64,000 bases of DNA, taken from positions 767,501-831,500 of the forward strand of contig JAGFBZ010002033.1 in NCBI GenBank assembly GCA_018398805.1, given 5' to 3'. Source of the stretch: Hirundichthys speculiger (taxonomy: Eukaryota > Chordata > Actinopteri > Beloniformes > Exocoetidae). The translations under genes were made by a program, and so were the position numbers. Under the pieces are notes generated by a model, which was not told the DNA's origin, did no database searches, and worked only from the letters and a program-made list of their open reading frames with translations. Positions 58,501 through 64,000 of the stretch are shown piece by piece (position 1 is the first letter of the stretch; each line of letters starts with the position of its first letter).

Positions 58501-61500
58501 TATTAGTATGTCATTTCCTTTCTAAAAACCGAGCTTGAAATTGGCATAAGAAATATGAAAGATTTATATACACAATATACATACAAAAATGTTCAATAAC
58601 AAGTTAAATTCGTAGATTTACTGTGACTCAAAATAAATGGGTTTTATCACTCTGTGAAAGTGATCTCTTTAGATAACAGCATACCTCATCAAACTCATCG
58701 GTAAAAAAAAATGTCAGTCCTTTTATTAGATGAATAAGGTCAGAAGTGAATTAAACTGACCTTTGTGCATCATAAAAACGTTCATGGGTCTGCTCAACAT
58801 TCAGTGAACTGGGGATCTGAAAATATAAAATGACAAATTATACTTCAGGATTATTTATGTGGAAAATAGAGGTAGCCCATTTTCAGGAATGATAAATTGC
58901 TGATTCTAATTGGGATCTTTATAACTACCAAAATGATTTAAGGGAGTGCACGTTTGTGAGATGCTTAAAGTCAGATGTTAACCTGGTGAAGACCTTTTTA
59001 AGAGTGACAGCAATTTAAAGCCAAAGCTTGTGTATAAGTGAGCCAAGGATTATTACCAACCCCAGCATGAATTTGGATAGCCACTCAATTCATCTGCCCA
59101 CCCTGAGAAACCTTTATTTTTCACCTTTGACCTTGACTCTTTAATGGCGGACAATGGCTGGATTTATTCTGAGTAAGCCCTTCCAGTCTTAATGGAGAAC
59201 TGCCTCTAGGTGCTGATTGTTTTCATCCATTAACCCATCAGTGAAAGAGCAGGTATGTCAGCAGTTTCAATGCCATTCTTCTCACCACATACACATACCC
59301 ACTCACAGACAGTTTAGCAGTGTTATTTATCTGGTGAAACCGGTTGTACAGAGGCCAAAATTGAAAAAGCTACCAGAAGACGGAGATTAATAGTCTAGAA
59401 GCTCCTTTGACAGCTTCAAGATGGTCAACTGTGCCAAGAATGTCTTTGTTTTATCAAGACACACCACACTATACTCAGCAGTCAAGGGTGCTGAAAGAAA
59501 TTGTTTCTAGAGTCTGTCAGTCATGTTAACGTGCACAGATAGATGGATACAGATAGATGCATCAACACACATGCACACACTGACTAGGGGGGGGCTAGTC
59601 AGTGGGGCCGTGAACAATGACACTTCCCCAGCTGTCTAGACGGAGAGCAGGGCCGCCGTTGGCTGGCTGCTGGAGATCTCATGGGGGATTAGATTACACA
59701 TCACTACACTCACCTGTTCTTAGACGCTTGTTTCTTAGCGCATTTTCTCATGCAGCATTGATGCCATGCGACAGGCACAGTGGGAGCCCTGTGCATCAAG
59801 AGCTATGAAAACAAACTGCACACAAAATACAGGTGTGAATGTCATTTTCACACCACAAGAAAAGGTTTAAGAAAAATGAATGACTGTAAAATACAAAAAT
59901 TTTGGGTGGGAAATAGGGGGGGGGGGGATATGTGACATGTTAAAGGGCATATTGGTTCTCTGTTGGCTGACATTTGCCCATCTAATGGCTTGGTATTGTA
60001 ATCAATAAACGAGTTCAAACCAAGACACACATTTTTAAGTGAAATTTGAAAGTTGTCTGATTCCAAAGTGATACTATGATTTCAATGTTTTGCCTTGTTA
60101 GAGGTTAATTCATGTATATCAAACATTACTAGGACTCTAACCCTGAAGGTGTAGAACTCTACTGAGATTGTGCCAGTTCATTGTTCTGTGCAGTGACTTG
60201 TATTTCTGTGAGCTGGAAATGGAAAGAAACCTTAAACTTTTCCCAATACCTGGAAATGATGCACAAATTCTTCATAAGAAACATCCCCTTAATCAGCTGG
60301 ATGCAGATGCTGGAATTAGAGCCACAATTCACTTTGATGAGGCTCCACACAAAATAAATCAAAGAGTCTAGTGAATCATAAAAGTGTATCCAGATGGGTT
60401 TCCAGTATAATCTGAAGAGAAAAAAAAATAACACAAAATGTAGAACAGATATAAAACATAGCAACATGATCAGAAATGATGGACAACTGCCTAACCAAAA
60501 CCCCTTCACCCCTACAGTGGCACTATAATTAGATGTCAACAGAGGTTTAAAATTCTGGCCCCCAAAAAAATGGGTGTACTGGCTTTAAATTATGTAATGG
60601 TGCATACTATCTAGGGGTACTTATTAACAATCTGGAGTGACATATTGATTGGTGCATGAGGGCATCTCTTGTCTTTTCATCTATAGCAAGAAATTGCCTT
60701 TAACTCTAGCTGTGTTGGAAATATAATGATTAAATCTAACTGAGGTATCTGGCACCATCTTCTGTGTGGCCATGGTGACTTTTTTTTTTTTTTAGATTTA
60801 TTAAGCCTAAAACCCACTCATTGCTACTTGAGGCTTTCACTTTGGACAGCTGAGCTGCTTCTTCCTTTAGTATATTGTTACATACTACCTTCACTGACAT
60901 TATTGATCCATTCTACAGACTTTCTGCTTTTGCAAGTTTTGCTCAAACCCCATAGTTGGGCATAAGTAAAAATCCCAAATGGTGCTTAAAACCTTTACTA
61001 TGTCCATCTAAGTAGGGCTATATATCAAAATAGGTAACGTTTCTGACTTCCAAAGGGGGTAAATTGGCTACAGCAGTCTGGAGAGGAGCTGTGAATAAAG
61101 TTATGCTGGCTATCCCTAACATGTATAACAAGGAAAAGTAGCTCTAGCAAATGTGACTGGTTGAGAACTACAGCAACTGAAGTGACTACAGATCTAAACC
61201 AACATCTTCCCAACACGGCATCAGCCAAACCAGGTCACTGAGAGCTCAGTGCAGCTGGATACCACCAATGGGCTTCCACTGACAAGATTTTCTTTCCCTA
61301 TTGGATGTTGAACAATTCATAAAATGGTGCAAAGACCATAAAACATAGATAGTGGACCACTGGAAGTGTATTCATCTATTCAGACTTATCATCTTTCAGC
61401 CTTTTTCCATGTTTAAGCGTAATTTGTGTATGGAGAAGCTGACTGACTGTTGCCAACCATGAGGCTTGGTCCTGTAACTACGCTGCATGGTAGGGTCCTC

Positions 61501-62298
61501 ACAAGAACAATTGTCGTTTGGATAAGAGCAATTTCCTAATAGTGGTGTTGTCTTCCACAGTTTATACAGTGAAAGGATACATAAAGTTGATAAAATCTAG
61601 CATGAGAAACACAACAATGATGTGGACCACCTGGATTGACCCCCACAACCACCAGGTCTTAACCATGTTTGTTTTGGAACAGAGTAATGAACCACTTATC
61701 TCACCATCATCTAGGAAAGAGCTGGAGCATGTTCTGCTTGAACAATTGATTAAAAATTCCCTTGGTACTGTTCAAAACACGCATGGCTCAAGCAGAGTCA
61801 TGTGTTCAATGCTCTTTTAGCAGTTGTTGTAGCTGAAAGAGTGTCAGCTCATTATGAAATCATGAAACTGTTATTTACCATGGAGTTTCAATTGTTTTGT
61901 CCAAGCCCTTTAGATCTGGGGTAAGTTTTTAGTGCAACTACATGCATGCTTTTTTTTCTTAGGTTAAGGGAAAAGGGGGCAAAATAACACTACCCAGCTG
62001 ATGATAATGAACCTTGTGAAGTTTATTTTGTGTATGTGTGTGTGTGTGTGAATCTGAATTCTTTGTTAAACTTGTGAGATAAACCCCCATTTGGGGTTGA
62101 GTTATAGTAGCACAGAAGCACATGATGTCTCACACACACGTATGGTTAGAGACGTTTGTTAGCTCAGGTGAAAAAAAACTCTTGTAGAATTCAGGCTTTG
62201 TGTTCTGAATGCTGTGAAACCTCTCGGGAAGGACGAGGTGTGTTCTCCTCATCCAGAGACAGCATAAAGAACTAAGGTCAGACTGTCCATGATCTGTA
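55571..62298. other. Non-coding stretch, 55.6-62.3 kb
   Basis: No supported exon. It holds a short CG/TC run at 58298-58316, a G-run at 59920-59928, a nuclear-receptor-like motif at 59121-59136 and a TG run at 62035-62050. Open readings up to 126 codons carry no family signature. Confidence 0.55.
59121..59136 (-). promoter_or_regulatory. Nuclear-receptor-like motif (DR1 and extended half-site)
   Basis: On the minus strand, 59133-59121 reads AGGTCAAAGGTGA, a DR1 with one mismatch to two AGGTCA half-sites, of the type bound by RXR, HNF4 or COUP-TF partners. Overlapping it, 59136-59128 reads TCAAGGTCA, the perfect extended half-site of ERR and SF-1 type receptors. No gene is assigned to it here. 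Confidence 0.3.
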
Positions 62299-62791
62299 CA
62301 GTCATGGCCAAAAGTTTTGAGAATGACACAAATATTACATTTTCACAAAGTCTGCTGCTTCAGAGTTTTTATGTTTTTGTCAGGTGTTTCTATGTTATAA
62401 TGAAATACAATTATAAGCATTTCATCAGTTTCAAAAGCTTTTATTGAGAATTACACATAATTCATGCAATAAGTCCCTTCTTTTTCAAGACCTTTGCAAT
62501 TCTCCCTGGCATGCTGTTAATCAACTTCTGGAACCAAATCCTGACAGATGAAAGTCCATTCTTGCATAATCAATGCTTGGAGTTTGTCAGAATTTGTGGG
62601 TTTTTGATTGTTCACCACCTCTTGAGGATTGACCACAAATTCTCAATGGGATTAAGATCCAAGGAGTTTCCTGGCCAAGGGCTCAAAATCTTAATGTTTT
62701 GTTCCCCAAGCCATTTCGTTATGACTTTTGCTTTATGGCAAGGTGCTCCATCATGCTGAAAAAGGCATTCTTCATCACCAAACTACTCTCT
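62299..62791 (-). mobile_element. Decayed Tc1-like transposon, 3' end only
   Basis: A terminal repeat CAGTCATGGCCAAAAGTTTTG starts at 62299, right after a TA at 62297-62298, the Tc1 target dinucleotide. Read on the minus strand from about 62790, the DNA encodes the end of a Tc1 transposase: Phe-Gln-His-Asp-Gly-Ala-Pro-Cys-His with the second catalytic Asp, then Asp-Leu-Asn-Pro-Ile-Glu-Asn-Leu-Trp with the catalytic Glu. At least two in-frame TGA codons follow in the remaining C-terminal part. The 5' half and other terminal repeat are missing, so it is a dead fragment. Confidence 0.9.
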
Positions 62792-64000
62792 GATTTCTGC
62801 TCACATCCTACAAACTGATATTAGCTGATGGAGACAAAGCTGTGATGAAATAATGAATCAGCATCTGAGAAATACTGGGGAAATCAGTTGGGAGAAATAA
62901 AGAGTGGAAGACTATTGCAATCGATCAGTGTAGTCATGTAGAATAAGACTCTCAATCACTCCCATAATGAATGATACAAACGGAGACACGTTTAGGGTAT
63001 GTGAGCATTTGCATGTATGACATGATTCACAAACTAAATGCAGAGTGCAGCTGCAGAGACACAGAGCGGGTAGTCCCTTTAGTTACCATAATGTTTCCAC
63101 TCTGTGGGTTTTTTTTCTAATAGAAGCTGTTATACATTGTTAATCTTGTGTTTGTCAGACCATTGCTTCTGTGTGGAGAGAAGGATTCTGCAACAATACT
63201 CTCAGACTTGGCTGTTTTTGTAACCTAATCCAGACAGTTACAATAGCTTCTGGGAGGAGAACAGCGGCATATGTTGCATTAAGAAAATTCGAGAGCTGCA
63301 TTTTGGATTGCAGTGGTGTTCACTTTTACTTCTTAATCGTGTCTAACCTCTCAAAAACAGAGAATTTAAACTCGGTTCACTTCCTGATATGTGAGTGAAT
63401 TGAGTCTCACCAGTTTAATATGAAATATAGCTTCACTTGACTGATGGAGCTCACTCAGATGTTAAACGTATGGCTTGTTCAGTTGCATCCTTCTTTTAGC
63501 CTCTCATACTTTATCGTCCATTATATCGCAGACAAGACTGGAGCAGACGGGGACATATCAGTCCTCTTCAACTGCAGCAGACATAATGAAAAATATGGCT
63601 GCAGGTGTCAGCAGTATGAGTAGTAAGGCTGACCATGAAAGCTGCTAGACCCCCTCCCCTCCATTCCCCAGCCTTTTGTGTGCCTGTCTTTGTGTGTTTG
63701 TGTCTAGGTGTGCACGAGAGCATGAATAAGTGCTCAAACGGGGGGGAAAGGAAAGCTGACTCCTTCACACAGGAAATTTGAGACATGAGCTGTGCTTCTG
63801 CACAACACGGTGTTGGACCTTTCACCCCAGCGGCCCATGACACCTGTTTATGAAGTGTGCACCTGAAGGCCACCAGAGCATGAAATTATCACAATGAACC
63901 TGTAATAAGACTCAGCTTTCTGCAGTGGTTTCCAATGATAGGGTAGGGCCCTATGATGATGCATAATCATAATCATTCTCTCATTCCTATATTTTCACAA
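62792..64000. other. Non-coding stretch to the window end
   Basis: No gene, repeat family or regulatory site recognised. Open readings here reach 101 codons without family features. Confidence 0.55.

Noticed and set aside
60159..60539. Minus-strand 126-codon reading
   Set aside because: Composition follows the AT-rich DNA and there is no matching motif or splice context.

Overview
The window is a stretch of ray-finned (teleost) fish nuclear DNA. It is AT-rich and mostly non-coding. It has compact vertebrate-type exons with consensus splice sites, fish-type transposons (hAT, Tc1, an L2/Maui-like LINE, tRNA-derived SINEs) and many microsatellites. No rRNA or functional tRNA gene, CRISPR array or bacterial-style operon is visible.

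Left end, 1-7.9 kb: two genes meet tail to tail. On the plus strand are the last five coding exons of a c-Jun N-terminal kinase (311-3372), closest in diagnostic residues to JNK2 (mapk9). They carry the kinase C-lobe and the C-terminal tail; the N-lobe and catalytic loop lie outside the window. Its 3' UTR probably ends near 5.2 kb. On the minus strand are the last exons of a Rho GTPase-activating protein of the ARHGAP22/24/25 family (5749-7888). They encode a proline-rich disordered region and a C-terminal coiled coil. The upstream PH and RhoGAP exons were not found. JNK and ARHGAP genes are also convergent neighbours in human (MAPK8/ARHGAP22 and MAPK10/ARHGAP24), so the layout looks like an ancient retained linkage.

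Middle, 8-50 kb: intron or intergenic DNA. Well-supported mobile elements are a tRNA-derived SINE near 8.9 kb, a dispersed repeat split by an insert with an 8-bp duplication (9.75-10.35 kb), an internally deleted LINE (28.15-29.02 kb), a probable DNA element (30.57-31.57 kb), two hAT elements with perfect 8-bp target duplications (39.06-40.28 and 43.93-44.42 kb), and a second SINE near 47.2 kb. A possible terminal exon lies at 22.55-22.72 kb (minus), and a symmetrical pair of homeodomain-type motifs at 34.64-34.68 kb.

Right end, 50-64 kb: a CpG-rich island of about 1 kb (50.69-51.66 kb) with ETS-like sites and a good plus-strand splice donor looks like the promoter and first exon of a gene I cannot name. 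It is bordered by a long AT microsatellite. Beyond it are a fish dispersed repeat (55.3 kb), a nuclear-receptor-like motif (59.1 kb) and a decayed Tc1 transposon end (62.3-62.8 kb). I could not confirm other coding exons there.
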